Part shown: in pieces, positions 13,461 through 24,560 of the stretch
Layout of the letters: every line of letters starts with the position of its first letter
How positions within the stretch are numbered: position 1 is the stretch's first letter
Notes under the pieces: generated by a model
What the model was told of the DNA's origin: nothing
Database searches by the model: none
What the model saw: the letters and a program-made list of their open reading frames with translations, nothing else
NCBI GenBank assembly: GCA_020002185.1
Contig: JAHLWY010000241.1
Span: forward strand, 111,528-175,527
Reading direction: 5' to 3'
From: Paraescarpia echinospica
Taxonomy: Eukaryota > Annelida > Polychaeta > Sabellida > Siboglinidae
Length of the DNA: 64,000 nucleotides
Position numbers and translations under genes: made by a program

Positions 13461-14290
13461 AGTGGAATATAATTGACAACTGCTCTTAGTGAAAATGGAC
13501 AAAGAAAAGTGCGAGTGTGATGTATTATTTATCAGAATTAGTGTCGATGTATATGAATGCCAATAGATGCCAATAACACGTTTTTTGATGTGAACGATTA
13601 GCTTAGTCAACATAAGAATATGAGTTTAGGGAACAGTGTTCAAATAACCTATCCATCACGTGATTTATTGCCTTTCAAAAAGCGGCTTCAAACCTATAAA
13701 ATGGCATTCGAACATGGGGAACTGCCCATTATTCCTTTGCACATTCTGTTCACATTCTGTCTGCAAATGTCTTTCTCTGCGACAAAAAACATCAGGTAAA
13801 ACAGTTGGTTTAAGTGAGGACAGCATGCGTGTACGATTGATTTAGAAGATGTCTCGCTGTTTTTGTATTGCAATGCACATATTTAAATACCTTTGACGGA
13901 GGTCATGCGAATAATCATGATCGTGATGAAGGAAAATAGTAAGATACTGGACGACACTGTTGCGCCGCATCACGTGGACTGAGTTTGTAGCCTGTGTGAC
14001 GGGAACTCTCAGAAGGAAGGGACGATGGCAAGCGTAGAGGGAGATTTTGTTACTTGGAGTTACGTTTGCAAGACGTAGATGGGAATATGTTAAATGCTGA
14101 AGTAATCGGTATGGCGCGAGAGAAGCAGAATTATCGGTCCAAGCCAGCGGGCATATTAAGATAAACCAAATATTATTTAAAAACATATGTTTCTTGAATT
14201 ATTATCACTTAATTTGACATAGGGACTTCGTTATGATACCATATTGTGGTGATGTGTTTCGACATCGTGATGATTACCGTACCATTGTTT
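13461..14290. other. Intron of unit 2 between signal and first domain exon
   Basis: This roughly 840-bp intron is alignable with those of units 1, 3 and 4 along its length (shared segments such as AACATGGGGAACTGCCCATT). The conservation reflects recent duplication. No separate gene is seen. Confidence 0.6.
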
Positions 14291-14296
14291 CCGCAG

Positions 14297-14452
14297 GTTC
14301 CATAAAGCACTGCGTCAGACGAAATGGCGACTACCCTAACAAGTGCACGTACGATTGCCGTTATTACATTAAATGCCGGGACGGGAGAGCGTACTACCGG
14401 CGGTGTCGTTCTGGACGCTTCTTTGACGCCGACAGGAGGCGCTGCATAAAAG
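14297..14452 (+). CDS. Unit 2 exon: first chitin-binding type-2 (peritrophin-A) domain
   Basis: This exon encodes residues 29-81, flanked by acceptor CCGCAG and donor GTGACC, phase 1 on both sides, so the domain is a symmetric module. Cysteines fall at residues 29, 34, 45, 49, 55, 65 and 78, with the family hallmarks NGDYPNKC, YYIKCRDGRAYYRRC and FFDADRRRC. ChtBD2 domains of this kind bind chitin in arthropod peritrophic matrix and mollusc shell or mucus proteins; the ligand here is inferred from the family. This domain is unusually basic (many Arg). The intron that follows carries the foldback element. Confidence 0.85.
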
Positions 14453-14534
14453 GTGACCAATCACTGTGTGCGTGTGTGCGTGTGTGCGCGCGTGTGCGTG
14501 CGTGCGTACGTGCGAGCTTGCGTACGTGTGTTGC

Positions 14535-14655
14535 AACCGGTAATGTAATAGTCGACCGTTAATGTAACAATCGACCGGTAATGTAATAAAACGACTGGTA
14601 ATGTAATAAATCGACCAGTAATGTAATAATCGACCGGTAATGTAATAAAAACGAC
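14535..14655 (+). repeat. Subterminal 20-21-bp tandem repeats of the foldback element
   Basis: About six units of the pattern GACCGGTAATGTAATAAATC, each with one to three changes. The mirror image, less regular, is at about 19420-19500. Such subterminal arrays often bind a transposase, but no binding protein is identifiable here. Confidence 0.8.
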
Positions 14656-15129
14656 TAAGTTGATTATGCTGACGGTGATAATGAAAGTGATGATTATGAC
14701 GTTAGTAATGATTACGAAGACTGTGATGACGAGGATGATAAATATTTACGATGACGATGACGAGGAAACTGAAGACAATTAAGGGGTCACATTAGTGTTG
14801 GTGATGAGTATAACGATGGTGATTACGATGATGATGATGATAGTAAAGATTAAGACAATGCTAATAATATTGATGACGTCAGTGATGATGAGGGTAATAA
14901 ATTATAATGATGACGAGGAGGAAGAAGATGAAGACAATAAAGGCGTCGTCCTAGTGATATCAAGGTATTGATGATTATGACTATGGTGGCGACGACGACA
15001 ATGCTAATGACGATGATTATGATGACAAAGATGATGACAATGAGGGTAATCATTATTACGATGATGAGGACGACGACAATGACATCCTAACGGCTAAACT
15101 TGCTGATACCCAGTTGACGTTCACTAATC

Positions 15130-16930
15130 ATTATATTATAAAATTGAGGGATAATCTGAAGCAACTTAGGGGAAGTCTCACAGTGCAATGTTACGGAGTG
15201 ATATTATAAAGCTACTAGAAACTTGAGGGTAATGGGTAACTTCAAAATAATAATAAAAAAGGACAGCTGAAACAATTAAGTGACAATCTTAAAAAAAAAT
15301 TGTTAAAGTTAAATGTAATCTCATTCAACTTCATTCATATAAACGAACAACGAGCACCTAATGTATTTTTATTATGCCTAATATCAAGGGATTATATCAA
15401 AAACAATCTAAAGAATGATTTAGAAAGAAGTCATTAAGGGGTCATTTTATAATGAACTAGCTGGTCATCTTAATACACGGCGGGGTCATCTGGTATAGAA
15501 TCAAGACCATCTTCTCGAAAAAGTTAGTTAAATTATTGGGACACCTCATAAAAAGAATGGGTCTTCTCAAAAAAGTATCATTACAAAATATGTAAGTAGT
15601 CATTAGTACATTAACGGATCATCTCAAAACAATAAGTGCTCATCTCTCAATACAGGTTTTTTTCTCATAAAAGGTCATATCAAAAATGTAAATGTTCATT
15701 AAAATGAACAAGGTGTTCGTCTCAATGAATTAAAAGATCATCTTTAAATGATAAAGGCTCATCTCACAAATAAAGAGGTCATCTCAATTTAGTTAAGGGA
15801 ACAGTTCAAAACATACAAGTATTGATAAAAATGACTTGGCTGCTCGTGTCAACAGATTCAGGGATCATCTCAAAACATTAAACGGTCTTTTCATAAATAA
15901 TAGGGTTTTCTCAAAATACATTATGGTGTTGTTTTACATAAAAATGTAAATGTTCGTCAAGAAAACATAACTGATCGTCACAACAAATTTAAAAGTCCAT
16001 CATAACATTAAATGGTCATCTCATAACATAAAGGGATATTTTCAAAAAGGCTAAGGGATCATTGCCAAAATAGACGTGTTGTTAAAATAATTGTTTGATC
16101 ATCTCAACAAATTGAGCGATCATCTTAAAAAAACGTAGTCATCACTCAATAAGGGGGTTTTAGCAAACAACTTTGCGCATAAGTCAAAATGTAACGTTGA
16201 AGAGTACTATTATAAAATTATTAGAAACTTAAGCGTAATCTCGAAAAAATAATAGTAATAAAATAATAATGATCAACTGAAACAATTACAGGGGTAATAT
16301 CAAAAACCTAAGCTTAAGTGTTATCTGAATTAACTAAAAGGGTAATATAACTTAATAACAAGCACAAAATGTATTTTAAAATATGCCTAATGAACAGAGA
16401 TTATGTCACAAACAATTTAGATCACAAGCAGATCATCTCAACACGTGACGGGATCATTTCATGAAATCAATTGTTTTTTTCGAATTAAACGTTAATAAAA
16501 TTAAGGGTTCATCTAATAAAAAGATGGGTCTTCTCTAAAAGTATCGTTACAAAATACGTACGTAGTCATTAACAAATTAAGGGCTGATTTTAAAATGTAG
16601 GGGGCCTTCTAAAAAATGTAATACAGTATAGTACAATAGGTGCTCCTTATTCGGTCATATGAATGAAGTCGAGTGAAACTACACATAACTTTTGGATTAC
16701 CTTTTAATTGTTTCAACTGCCCCATTGTAATATTTTTAATATCAATAGTTAACATTGTATTTTGAAATGTCCTTGATATTATTTGAGATAACCCCTTAAT
16801 TTGATCATTAATGGTGATCAGGTATTTCATTTGTAAGCATGCTTTAATGGTCTTTAAATATTTCTTTGAGATTATTTCTTCATTTTGAGTAGATTATCTC
16901 TTTCATTTGTTGAAGTGACCCTTTTAATCA
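15130..16930. repeat. Degenerate short-unit array with 1-kb higher-order repeat and central inversion
   Basis: Units of roughly 20-30 bp around AGGGATCATCTCAAAA recur dozens of times. A higher-order direct repeat of about 1 kb is visible: 15187-15620 realigns with 16188-16585 (both contain CTGAAACAATTA, ATTATGCCTAAT or ATATGCCTAAT, and GGGTCTTCTC then CATTACAAAATA-like blocks). From about 16620 the same motifs appear reverse-complemented (TTTGAGATAACCCCTTAATT), which places the palindrome centre near 16600. No coding content. Confidence 0.7.
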
Positions 16931-17093
16931 GCGCCCCCCCCCCCCCTCTTCACAGCCACACTTTCTGATTCGGTCCTATTGTTTGCTGACATGTAGTTAC
17001 TGCGTTACCTGGGAGGTTATTTGAACGGCATTCCGTGTGTTCTCCCAGAAAACAAACGGCTTAATTCGAGAAAATGTTCATCAAGTTGGAAGA

Positions 17094-18897
17094 ATAATTA
17101 AATAAAGACATTTTTAATTCACAACTAAATAAATTCGACTCACTTCGACGTTTCGACCACCTGCGGCGGCCTTCTTCAGGAACACTGACGAATATGAACA
17201 GAAAGCACAACCATGTTATCAGATGACAAGACATACGAGAAACTGAAGAAAGACCCTACTCCTAAATACAAGAAAAAGTTAGTATCCATCATAAAAAAGC
17301 TGAAAGAGGAGGATAAGATCACAGATGTACAGTACAAGTACCTGTACCCTACAGCAGAGAATGAACCAATGATGTACTATACTCTCACAATCCACAAGCC
17401 AGGCAACCCATTTATACCTATTGTGGACTACACAGGGTCTATAGGGTATAACGTATTAAGATCACTGGCGGATCTTCTAGAACCCATCGTAGGAAAGACC
17501 ACACACAACACCAAGAACTCCAAGCAGTTAGCTAATGAAATGGCACGTGTGATAATCGAACAAGATGAAATGTTCTTGTCACATGATGTCGTGTCTCTGT
17601 AACTAAGTCAAATCTACATGTGGATGACATTATGGAGCTGTTGAAGTTTGTTGTAACAACAACATACTTCAGCTTCAGGGGCACAATCTTCCAACAGAAG
17701 TTCGGCACATCGATGGGAAGCCCGGTGTCACCGGTAATAGCAAATCTATTTATGAAATCGCTGGAACAACATGCCATCGCGACAGCTCCAGTAACTTGTC
17801 AGCCCAGACCATGTAAGCGATGCGTGGATGACGTAATGGAAATTGTTAGGAAGGGGTGTCAACAACAACTGACAGATCACCTCAACACCATTGATGCAAC
17901 AGGCAATATCAAGTTCACGTTTGAAGAAGAGAGTGAGGGGTCACTGCCGTTCCTAGACGCACTGCTGGTACGGAAAGAGGATTGCACAGTTAAACTCCTA
18001 GTGGATCGGAAGAAGACCCACACCGAATAGTATCTGAACTTTAGTTCACACCAACCGCTACATTAGAAACTGGGAGTCATCAAAACATTGCTAGACAGAT
18101 GCAATAACATCGAACGGAGCCAGAGGACAGACAGAAAGAAGAGAAGCACACCATGAAGGCGCTACATGAGTGTGGGTACCCACGTTGAACCATAAGGAAA
18201 ATGACGGAACAACAACAAAACCAGAGGAGAAAGATCAAGGTCAGGAATATCACAGCCAAGTCCATAGGCATGGTTACCTTACCATACGCCCAAGGAGTGA
18301 CAGAACCGGTACAACGCATACTAAAACTTCATGATATAGCATAAACTGTCAGACCACACCAAAATCTCAGAAAAATATCAATACACCCAAAAGACAAAGT
18401 GGAACCCAGAAAGAAGACCGACTGTATATACCAAATACCGTGTAAGATCTGCAACAAGACACACATTTGGGAAACGGGAAGAACACTTGGCACGAGACTA
18501 GAAGAACATATGAAACAAGTCGAAACTGCAACAACCAGACGTTTCACTCGAGGGAAAAGGAAAGACTCGACAAACATTGAACACAAGTCGGCTATAATTG
18601 ACCATGCGGACAAACAAAACTGTGTCATAGACCGGGAGGGTGCAAGAGTAGTTGATACATAGACAGACAGAGGTGCGCTATGGATCAAGGAGGCTATCTG
18701 GATCAATAACACTAAACCTACAATGAATAGAGATGAGGGGAGCTACCGATCGAGTCACGTGTGGGACAGCCTGCTGGCCACGCCATCTGGCGAGTACAGG
18801 AAGATCAGTTCCTGAAGAAGGTCGCCGCGGGTGGTCGAAACGTCGAAGTGAGTGGAATTTATATAGATATGAATTAAGAATGTTTTTTATTAAACGT
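17094..18897 (+). mobile_element. Penelope-like retroelement (inactive), with inverted ends
   Basis: RT frames at 17213-17602 and 17620-18030 show the Penelope pattern (LYPTAENEP, YTLTIHKPG, FGTSMGSPVSP, then CVDDV at the catalytic site where YVDD is usual, then GSLPFLDALL). A C-terminal GIY-YIG endonuclease lies at 18399-18662, with its second half-motif reading HIWETGR instead of YIGETGR, so the domain is probably inactive. Stops at 17600 and 18028 break the ORF. About 90-bp ends are inverted (17094-17183 versus 18808-18897) and share CTTCGACGTTTCGACCAC. It is inserted in the right half of the foldback element. Confidence 0.85.
18808..18850 (+). ncRNA. Candidate hammerhead-ribozyme-like motif in Penelope end
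   Basis: CTGAAGA (18812-18818) and CGAAAC (18836-18841) flank a 7-bp pairable stem (GGTCGCC with GGTGGTC, three wobbles, loop GCG). This order is that of the hammerhead core, and Penelope-like elements are known to encode hammerhead motifs. An extra A before the stem is non-ideal. The inverted end (17142-17183) carries the reverse complement. Activity is not claimed. Confidence 0.4.
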
Positions 18898-19770
18898 CTA
18901 AATTGTTTTGAGAATCCTAATAGAGTATACTTTAGTGAAGATCAACAGGATATCGGCATTGTTAGCCGTTATAAGCGTGAGAATGACGATGAGGTCGAGG
19001 AGTATGGTGAGGTTGAGGATGTCATTGTTGTCGTCCTCATGATCGTAATAATAATGACCCTCAACGTCTTCATCTTCGTCATCATAATCGGCATCGTCAT
19101 CATAGTAACAATCACCATCATATTCATCACTAAGACAACGCATTTGTTGTCTTCATCGTCTTCGTCTTTATCATCATTATAATTTATCAGACTCATCATC
19201 ACTGTCGTTATTATCATTATTAGCATGATCGTATTGATTATCATCATCATCATCGTCATAATAATCAACATCATTATTAAAGTGACCTGTTAATTGTCTT
19301 AATTTTTCTTGTCGTCATCATCGTAATCATTTATCATCCTCGTCATCACCGTCTTCGTTATCATTACTAACATCATCATCATCACCTTCATTATCATCGT
19401 CATCACACTCAACTTAGTCGTGTTTATTACATTACCGGTCGATGTATTACATTAATTGTCGATTATTACACTACCGGTCGATTTATTTCATTACCGGTTG
19501 TAACATACGTGTGTTAGTGCGTGTGCGTGAATGACTGCGTGCGTGTATGATTCTCGACCGATGCTAACACAAGCTATTCTTTCAAAATAAATCAGACAGT
19601 TTATAATTACTTCGTCCACACCCATATCCATGTTTCGTATTTTATAATACAAACAAGTTAGACAATTTTATTTAATTCGGAAAAACTGTTGTTGGAATCT
19701 GTTTTACTTAATACGAGCTAGTGGTGTACAATTGTCATGTCTCCTGCACTAATGTTATATCCCATTTCAG

Positions 19771-20009
19771 GATGCCCGACCGGAAGCCGCGGCATCATCG
19801 ACTGCTACTCCCGCCCCGACGGCCATTGGCAGCACTGCTGCTACTGCGACTTGTACGCATCTTGTGCCAACGGCGGCATGTTCTTCCACCGCCGCTGTGA
19901 GGTCGGAGGCACGGTCTGGGACGACATGGAACACAAGTGTCTTGGCAAATCGTGCACTTGCCGTAGAGAGCACAGGTTCTACCCGCTGATGGTCATGATG
20001 AAGCCGTAG
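19771..20009 (+). CDS. Unit 2 exon: second chitin-binding type-2 domain and C-terminus
   Basis: This exon encodes residues 81-159 after acceptor CATTTCAG. The second ChtBD2 runs from about Cys92 to Cys137 (IIDCYSRPDGHWQ, YASCANGGMFFHRRC, VWDDMEHKC), with extra Cys at 104, 106, 142 and 144 that could form additional disulphides. The C-terminal tail is short and basic (FYPLMVMMKP). Splicing would have to remove about 5.3 kb because a 4.98-kb element lies in the intron. The sequence after the stop keeps a GT (20034) but not the usual 3' UTR exon, so the native 3' end seems lost or replaced by repeats. Likely coding; expression is unproven. Confidence 0.8.
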
Positions 20010-20139
20010 AGAGCATGCATTTTGTGTCATGTACGATAGCCAAAACACTTTTTCAAAAGACGTTTTAGCCGGATGGTGTCATTTCTGAAAAATTAAAACG
20101 TCGTGACCAACACATACTTGACGTGTTAATACATGTATT

Positions 20140-20170
20140 GTATGTGTGTGTGTGTATGTGTGTGTGTGTC

Positions 20171-20208
<38 letters not shown>

Positions 20209-20209
20209 T

Positions 20210-20250
<41 letters not shown>

Positions 20251-20350
20251 TACTTCCGTACGTACGTATGTATGTATGTATGTATGTATGTATGTATGTA
20301 TGTATGTATGTATGTATTTATGTACGTATGTATGTAAGTATGTGTGTCTG
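20140..20350. repeat. (TG)n and (TATG)n microsatellites
   Basis: A (TG)n tract (about 20140-20247) passes into a (TATG)n tract (about 20265-20350). Reading frames across it are artefacts of the repeat. Confidence 0.95.
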
Positions 20351-20359
20351 TGTATAGCA

Positions 20360-20600
20360 GTAGCAACAGTCCTATATCATCTGCATAGTCCAGGTCTTCC
20401 AGAATTGAGGTAAGTGTCGATCTGATGCCCCTGTTTCCCTCTTTTGGTGATTTCCGTCATCAGCCAATCAATGGCAAGAATAAAGAGAAAGGGAGAAAGA
20501 ATACATCCCTGCTTCACGCCAGATTTGACGCTGAAGCTGTCTGTCAGGTGGTAGTTACAAGCCACTTGACACTGAACTCTCCCTCTCCCTCTCCCTCTTC
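20360..20600 (-). mobile_element. LINE reverse transcriptase fragment
   Basis: On the minus strand, SVKSGVKQGCILSPFLFILA is followed by IDWLMTEI and, after a frame break, a sequence that would reach the catalytic DD (GLCR for D-Y-A-D). This is non-LTR RT motif 4-5 sequence, ending near 20365 at the microsatellite. No other part is present. Confidence 0.6.
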
Positions 20601-20651
20601 CTCTCCCTCTCCCTCTCCCTCTCACTCTCGTTCTCCCTCTCCCTCCATATA

Positions 20652-20696
<45 letters not shown>

Positions 20697-20770
20697 GTCA
20701 GTCTGTCTGTCTCTCTGTCTCTCTCTCTCTCTCTCCCTCTCCCCCCCCCCTCTCTCTCTCTCTCTCTCGA
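20578..20770. repeat. CT-rich simple repeat
   Basis: Tandem CCCTCT units grade into (CT)n with a C10 run near 20742. Confidence 0.95.
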
Positions 20771-21030
20771 CGACAAGAAAGTCTTTCCTTTTAATGGCAC
20801 CCGACAATGGATGACCCGCGGAAAACCATGACACATTAATGATCGTTTGAGAAAACACTCCTTCTGACTGTGTTTCGTCTTCAGATAAATCGTACTCATA
20901 TACTTGTTGCGATTTTTTCGTGACCGTCTTGGATACGTCCTCGCTGTCAACCAGTGATTGTGTTGCCTTACAAACAGATACACTTAAATAGAAGGGGAAG
21001 ATTGTGACCTATAGTCATAGGGAGCTTTGA
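20771..21030 (-). repeat. Left partner of a 255-bp inverted repeat
   Basis: The reverse complement matches 22745-23002 throughout (shared blocks include CACAGTCAGAAGGAGTGTTT, CCGCGGGTCATCCATTGTCG and CCAAGACGGTCACGAA). About 1.7 kb lies between the partners. It may be two insertions of one repeat family in opposite orientation or the ends of one foldback element. Confidence 0.75.
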
Positions 21031-22470
21031 GCCACCCACTGTAACTTTGTTAGTACTTATCATACGTTTAATTTTCTGAATTTTCCGTGCACAGAAAAAG
21101 AAAACAACAACAGTATTAATTGTCAATTAAACATGAAAAAATGTAATGGTGAAATGGAAATGTGAATGTTTGAAGCAAAAAAATGGAATCTCAAGTGTTA
21201 GTAGTTATTTAGACTTATATTCAATTCACTTAATTACATCAAACCAAAATACTCATGGCCATACATATATTACTCCATTGATGTCCATATACATGTAACA
21301 GTTAACCAGCGGATATTAATATTAGAAAAGCATATTATATAATTAAGCTAAAAAGGGGGACATATAATATGACCTAGTTATTTTACACTACTAACTTATT
21401 TACGTTCCTCCCCATTTAGCTTAGAGGGCATACATTCTTCGTAATTTTACCTTCCACTTCTGATCAGTATCATGCTTCTCTCATAACTACATTGATCAAC
21501 TCCCTCAGGCTTACATTGGAGAGATAGAGCATCACCAGGTCATCTGTATACAAGTATGTGTTAACATTTTGGGCAAATATTCTTAAGTATGGCATATTTA
21601 TCACCGCTAAGGATACAACAGTATTAAACCGTCAGAGTTTCTGAAAAGGGTGTAGGCTGTGGTATAGCGCATACTAAAATTCTCAATACACGATGCACAT
21701 AATACGTCATAGATAATTATACACAATGTATAGCGATACAGAGGCGGTGTCTACATTATACAACGTACTCTAAAAACTTCACTCCAATGCATAATTCGCT
21801 ATCCGACAATGTTCTTAATATTTGATAAATATTCAACATTCGACTTCGCAAATGGGCGCCCAACTAAAAACAAACGTTCAAATGTGCGTATCCGGCGGAC
21901 CAATGATCAGCAAATTGGGCGTGGCTTAAAAGCGTCTGTTAGTTTTTCATGAGTGAATCGCAAAGACGCAACCCGCGGTGAGCAAAGAGACTTCGGTGAC
22001 CGATTTGTTGTAGCGACCGTTACTCCACTGAAGTACATGCCCCCTAAGGTGCTGAACAGCGAGTGTACAGCTGCGGGTGACCAGAGTTGATTTATTTGAC
22101 AAGATTTTAGACCGTAGCGGTGATGGAGCGGGAGAACCTTCAGAAAGGTAGCTGTGATAAGTAACGACGATACATGGAGTGCATAAAACATTATTTACTT
22201 ACTAAAAACACTTGGTGTGTAACAGGCGAATGCGCAATGTTGTGCTAAAGGTTACGAAGCACGGCCAACAAACAGTTTTATTTTTGAATAAATGGATTGG
22301 TCACTAGTCTGATGAAATATTATTATACACCATATTTTGTAGATATGTTTTGTTGTAAACCATCGCAGCATTATACAAAGGGCTACGTTGTTTCGATTTG
22401 TGTAAATAAATGAAAATGTGTACATTTTATATTTAATTTAACAATAATTATGCACGTTGACATGATAATA
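21031..22470. other. Unannotated sequence with a possible promoter-like patch
   Basis: No gene recognised. On the plus strand at about 21897-21932 there is CCAAT, a GC box (GGGCGTGGC) and TTAAAAG in close order; this could be chance. A 94-codon minus-strand frame (21907-22191) has no recognisable domain. Confidence 0.35.
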
Positions 22471-22530
22471 CATGTTTACTTATGTAAATCGTGATAGCGT
22501 GACTCATTTCCATAAATGTTTTAATAAAAA

Positions 22531-23002
22531 TAGCCGAGTTACCCGGCGTTACCTGGTGGAAAAAGGCAGTCGCTTGTGCACTAGCTGTTTGGAAATTGTG
22601 ACCCTAAGGTCCCCACCCTCCGTACAAATTTTCAATCACCCCAATGGGCCTGCTAGACAGCAAACAACATGTCAGCCCGATACATGCAACACTGACGGAG
22701 AAAAGTGCAATATTAACATTGTGACCCCCAGATCCCAACCCCCTAAGGTGCTCCCCTATGATAGGTCACAACCTTCCCATACTATTTATGTGTGTCTGTT
22801 TGTAAGGCGACAGAGTCACTGGGTGACATCGAGGGGGTGTCCAAGACGGTCACGAACAAACCTCAAAAAATACATGAGTGAGATTTATCAGAAGAAGAAA
22901 CACAGTCAGAAGGAGTGTTTTCTCGACCGATCATTAATGTTTCGTGATGTTCCGCGGGTCATCCATTGTCGGATGTCATTAAAAAGAAAGACGTTCATGT
23001 CG
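22531..23002 (+). repeat. Interspersed repeat, right partner of the inverted pair
   Basis: It begins with AGCCGAGTTACCCGGCGTTA and contains CCGATACATGCAACACTGAC; a diverged relative at 25440-25670 has ACTAGCTGAGTTACC and ACGATACATGCAAAACTAAC. The 3' half (22745-23002) is the inverted partner of 20771-21030. The 212-codon plus frame here (22472-23110) shows no domain and I treat it as chance. Confidence 0.5.
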
Positions 23003-23139
23003 TTCTGTGTTCTTTTGGTTATTAACTATCGCTTGATTAAGACGTCGGGTTATCATCAACGCTCCACCATTTGTGACTGGACGAATCCACCCCTACAAAA
23101 CAGTATCTAGATTATTGCATAGGATTTTGCGAATATGGT

Positions 23140-23142
<3 letters not shown>

Positions 23143-23234
<92 letters not shown>
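23143..23234. repeat. (GA)n microsatellite
   Basis: Near-perfect GA run interrupted by GACA units. Confidence 0.95.
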
Positions 23235-23237
<3 letters not shown>

Positions 23238-23299
23238 GAAGGGAACATAATGAGTGGGTGAGTAGGAGAGAAGGGGAAATGGAAAAAGAGCAGATAGGG

Positions 23300-24120
23300 C
23301 GAGACTGGAAAATATAGGGTGTGTGAGGTGATCGATAGGGTGTGAGAGGTGAGCGATATGATATGTGAGATGAGAGATTGGGTGTGAGAGAGGAGAGATA
23401 TGATGTGAGAGGGGAGATATAGGGTGTGTGAGGTGAGAGATAGGGTGTGAGAGGTGAGAGATATGGTGTGAGAGGTGAGAGATTGGGTGTGAGAGGGGAG
23501 AGATAGGGTGTGAGAGGGGAGAGATAGGGTGTGTGAGAGGTGAGCAATATGGTGTGAGAGGTGAGATATAGGGTGTGAGAGGTGAGATATAGGGTGAGAG
23601 AGGGGAGAGATAGGGTGTGAGAGGGGGAGATAGGGTGTGAGATGGGAGAGATAGGGTGTGAGAGGTGAGAGATAGGGTGTGAGCGGTGAGAGATAGGATG
23701 TGACAGTGGAGAGATTGGGTGTGAGAGGGGAGATAGAGGGTGTGAGAGGGGAGGTATAGGGTGTGAGAGTGGAGAATTAGGGTGTGAGAGGTGAGAGATA
23801 GGATGTGAGAAGGGAGAGATAAAGTGTGAGAGGGGAGAGATAGGGTGTGAGAGGTGAGCGATAGCGTGTGAGAGGTGAGAGATAGGGTGTGAAAGGGGAG
23901 AGATAGGGTGTGAGAGGTGAGCGATAGTGTGTGAAAAGGTGAGAGATATGGTGTGAGAGGGGAGATATAGGGTGTGAGAGGGGAGATATAGGGTGTGAGA
24001 GGGGAGAGATAGGGTGTGAGAGGTGAGAGATAGGGTGTGATGATGGAGAGATAGGGTGTGAGAGATGAGAGATCGAGTGTGAGAGGTGAGAGGTGAGAGA
24101 TAGGGTGTGAGAGGGGAGAG
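23300..24120. repeat. 21-bp minisatellite
   Basis: About 38 tandem units of the type GAGAGATAGGGTGTGAGAGGT, mostly 21 bp with small indels. Because 21 is a multiple of three, every frame on the minus strand tends to stay open and reads as S/H/P/L/T-rich heptads; this explains the long minus-strand frames over 23107-24631. Confidence 0.9.
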
Positions 24121-24560
24121 AAGGGAGAGGGGGAGGTAGGGAGAACGAATCCATAGGGGCATAGATAGAGAGAAAGAGGAAGAGATATGATGAGAGGGAT
24201 GGAGGAAGAGGGAAATGGAGGGAGAGACAGGGGACATAGTGAGACAGAGGAGGAGAGGGAGAGAGGAAGGAAGAGAGTGAGAAGGACAAAGGGAGAGACA
24301 GGGACAGAGAGGGGGGTGAACTAGGGAGAGAGGGATGAATAGATAGGAGGGAAAGGGAAATGGAGGGTGAAAAAGAGGGAGACAGGGAGTGATGGAGAGG
24401 GGGAGAATGTGAGAGAAAAAGGGAGAGAGTGAGGGGGAGAGAGGGGAGACGTAGGTAGAGGGAAAGAGAGGGAGTGAAGGAGAAGGAGGGTGAAAGGATG
24501 AGGAGTGTAAGGAAGGGAGAGAAGGAGAAACAGACGGAGAGTGAGAGAGAGAGCTGCAGA
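24121..24560. repeat. GA-rich low-complexity tract
   Basis: A purine-rich strand without a clear unit, continuing from the minisatellite. Confidence 0.85.

Larger units (their letters stand above)
14529..19505. mobile_element. Large foldback (palindromic) transposable element
   Basis: The ends are inverted copies of TGTT(G/A)CAACCGGTAATG, flanked by the direct repeat TACGTG (14523-14528 and 19506-19511), a 6-bp target-site duplication. The outer 120 bp of each arm is tandem 20-21-mers (CGACCGGTAATGTAATAAAT type); the next 450 bp is GAT/GAC-rich, matched arm to arm (for example GACGAGGATGATAAAT and GACAATGACATCCT in the left arm, reverse complement in the right). Further in, the left array (15130-16620) is mirrored at 16620-16930. 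A Penelope element sits in the right half. No transposase was found, so it is non-autonomous or of an unusual type. Confidence 0.8.

Noticed and set aside
14535..14655. Regular 20-21-mers as a CRISPR-like array
   Set aside because: No separate spacers, eukaryotic context, mirrored at the other end of the element: subterminal transposon repeats.
18898..19274. Asp/Glu- or Ile/Val-rich frames in the right arm of the foldback element
   Set aside because: The arm is a degenerate GAT/ATC repeat; the left arm gives the same kind of frames with no homology beyond the repeat.
21907..22191. 94-codon minus-strand frame with a hydrophobic start
   Set aside because: No cleavage-like site followed by a recognisable domain; no splice or paralogue support.
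22472..23110. 212-codon plus-strand frame
   Set aside because: Spans two repeat pieces, no domain, and the inverted partner does not keep the frame.
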